Positions 6,899 through 7,598 of a DNA stretch of 7,598 nucleotides are shown here, piece by piece. The DNA lies in assembly GCA_955652195.1 (NCBI GenBank), contig CATPBC010000267.1, forward strand, positions 1-7,598, in the 5' to 3' direction. Position numbers and translations under genes: made by a program. This stretch comes from an uncultured Xanthobacteraceae bacterium (lineage in GTDB: Bacteria; Pseudomonadota; Alphaproteobacteria; Rhizobiales; Xanthobacteraceae). A model generated the notes under the pieces. The model was given only the letters and a program-made list of their open reading frames with translations. It was not told the origin of the DNA and searched no databases. The first letter of the stretch is position 1. Each line of letters starts with the position of its first letter.

Positions 6899-7447
6899 TC
6901 AGTTCTTGTCGTCCGGCAGAACCGGCAAGGGATGAAATTCGATGCCCTCTTCGTGCAACTCTTTTGCTTCTTCCGGCGATGCTTCGCCGTAGATCGAGCG
7001 GTGCTTGGCCTCGCCATAATGGATCTTGCGCGCCTCTTCGGGGAAGCGTGGCCCGACATAGCTCGCGTTTTTGGTAATGTGATCGCGAAGCTCTTTGAGC
7101 TTGTGCCGCAGCTCGCGCTCGGCACTGGACATCATCGCGACCGGCGTCTTCGGCGGAATTGGCGACATCGGCCCGGGCTGCAGTGGCGGCGGGGCGGGAT
7201 TGGGCGGCGTCGGTGTAGGCGACGGCGGCCGCGGTTCGGCCGCTTCGCTAGAGTTCGGGCTCGGACCCAGGCTTTGCCCCAAACTTTGACCCAGGCTCGG
7301 CGCCATGATCGCCTTCTCCACTTTCGCAGAGCCACAGACCGGGCATGTGACAAGCTTGCGCTTAGCCTGCTTGTCGTAGGCGGCCGAATTCGCAAACCAG
7401 CTTTCGAAAGCGTGACCGTTATCGCAGTTGAGGGCGTAGCGAATCAT
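6899..7447 (-). CDS. DUF1178 family putative zinc-ribbon protein
   Basis: The 182-residue cytoplasmic protein matches the DUF1178 pattern as I know it: N-terminal MIRYALNCDNGHAFESWF, then CPVCGS. C8, H12, C35 and C38 could form a zinc site (CDNGH plus CPVC). The middle (residues about 62-100) is a low-complexity Pro-rich linker, preceded by three SLGQ-type repeats (51-62). The C-terminal part is helical and charged, about 107-165, with RFPEEARKIHYGEA and ending FHPLPVLPDDKN. The family function is unknown. The start is ATG at 7447, overlapping the upstream hydrolase stop as ATGA (7447-7444), so the two genes are probably co-translated. The 3' end faces the EamA gene across 11 bp, with no visible terminator. 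Confidence 0.88.
   Translation of the reverse strand: MIRYALNCDNGHAFESWFANSAAYDKQAKRKLVTCPVCGSAKVEKAIMAPSLGQSLGQSLGPSPNSSEAAEPRPPSPTPTPPNPAPPPLQPGPMSPIPPKTPVAMMSSAERELRHKLKELRDHITKNASYVGPRFPEEARKIHYGEAKHRSIYGEASPEEAKELHEEGIEFHPLPVLPDDKN
7262..7297 (-). repeat. Three tandem 12-nt units coding SLGQ/SLGP in the DUF1178 gene
   Basis: Codons 51-62 of the DUF1178 protein spell SLGQSLGQSLGP, three four-residue units at the start of the Pro-rich linker. The DNA copies are similar but not identical. Slippage expansion in a tolerant linker is the simplest explanation. Confidence 0.6.
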
Positions 7448-7598
7448 GTCGGCTCTCGCACTGCGTGGAGGTAGACGGGTTCGGCGAGCGGCTCGATCAA
7501 TTCAAAGCGCCGGCCGTGATGCAGCGACGGAATCCGTTGCCGTGCGACGGCGACCTCCGATGGGTCGATCTGCGCCATCACGACGCCGGGCTCGGCAC
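7444..7598 (-). CDS. Carbon-nitrogen hydrolase (nitrilase superfamily, Nit2-like), C-terminal end only
   Basis: This is the last 50 codons of a gene running off the right edge. Translating the minus strand gives a C-terminus with VVMAQIDPSEVAVARQRIPS followed by LHHGRRFEL, ending AVREPT before TGA at 7446-7444. The pattern of a final beta strand, an ID-x-x-x-V helix and an IP-x-L basic tail is that of carbon-nitrogen hydrolases such as the omega-amidase/Nit2 group, which cleave C-N bonds of amides with a Glu-Lys-Cys catalytic triad. The catalytic residues lie outside the window, so activity cannot be judged. The stop overlaps the DUF1178 start by 4 nt, and this gene order (hydrolase then DUF1178) is familiar in alphaproteobacteria. 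The exact subfamily is inference. Confidence 0.8.
   Translation of the reverse strand, partial: AEPGVVMAQIDPSEVAVARQRIPSLHHGRRFELIEPLAEPVYLHAVREPT

Noticed and set aside
6659..7474. Plus-strand open frame spanning the EamA gene end and the DUF1178 gene
   Set aside because: It overlaps two supported genes in wrong frames and is very Arg-rich, which is typical of GC-driven shadow frames.

Overview
The window looks like chromosomal DNA of an alphaproteobacterium, probably of the Bradyrhizobium/Rhodopseudomonas side of the Hyphomicrobiales. The grounds are GC-rich coding sequence with several GTG starts, a complete branched-chain-amino-acid-type (HAAT) ABC operon, a UbiG / DUF1178 / nitrilase-superfamily neighbourhood typical of that group, and an intergenic palindromic element resembling short repeats I recall from those genomes. 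The taxonomic call is inference.

Layout. Positions 55-249 (+) encode a small, very basic helical protein of unknown function. A 112-bp gap follows, between convergent genes, and contains a perfect 12-bp inverted repeat just past the end of livF. Positions 362-5084 (-) form one five-gene transport operon, transcribed right to left: periplasmic substrate-binding protein (livK-like), permeases livH and livM, and ATPases livG and livF. The last three genes overlap (livM/livG by 4 nt, livG/livF by 8 nt). The livK-livH gap holds a 16-bp palindrome. The livH-livM gap is entirely filled by a roughly 170-bp palindromic repeat that supplies the livH stop codon and ends exactly next to the likely livM GTG start.

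Positions 5085-5241 are a divergent control region between livK and ubiG, with a 14-bp dyad and a short direct repeat. Positions 5242-6887 (+) are ubiG (ubiquinone O-methyltransferase), overlapped by 4 nt by an EamA/DMT-family membrane transporter. After an 11-bp convergent gap, positions 6899-7598 (-) carry a DUF1178 putative zinc-ribbon protein with a proline-rich linker, overlapped by 4 nt by the 3' end of a carbon-nitrogen hydrolase gene cut by the window edge.

How it works together: the liv-type proteins should form one ATP-driven importer for an amino acid or related small carboxylate; the ligand cannot be read from sequence. UbiG acts in ubiquinone synthesis, and the other genes are probably linked to it by position rather than pathway. 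I found no defence system, phage, transposase, CRISPR array or RNA gene. The most unusual item is the repeat element inside the transport operon; everything else is fairly ordinary.
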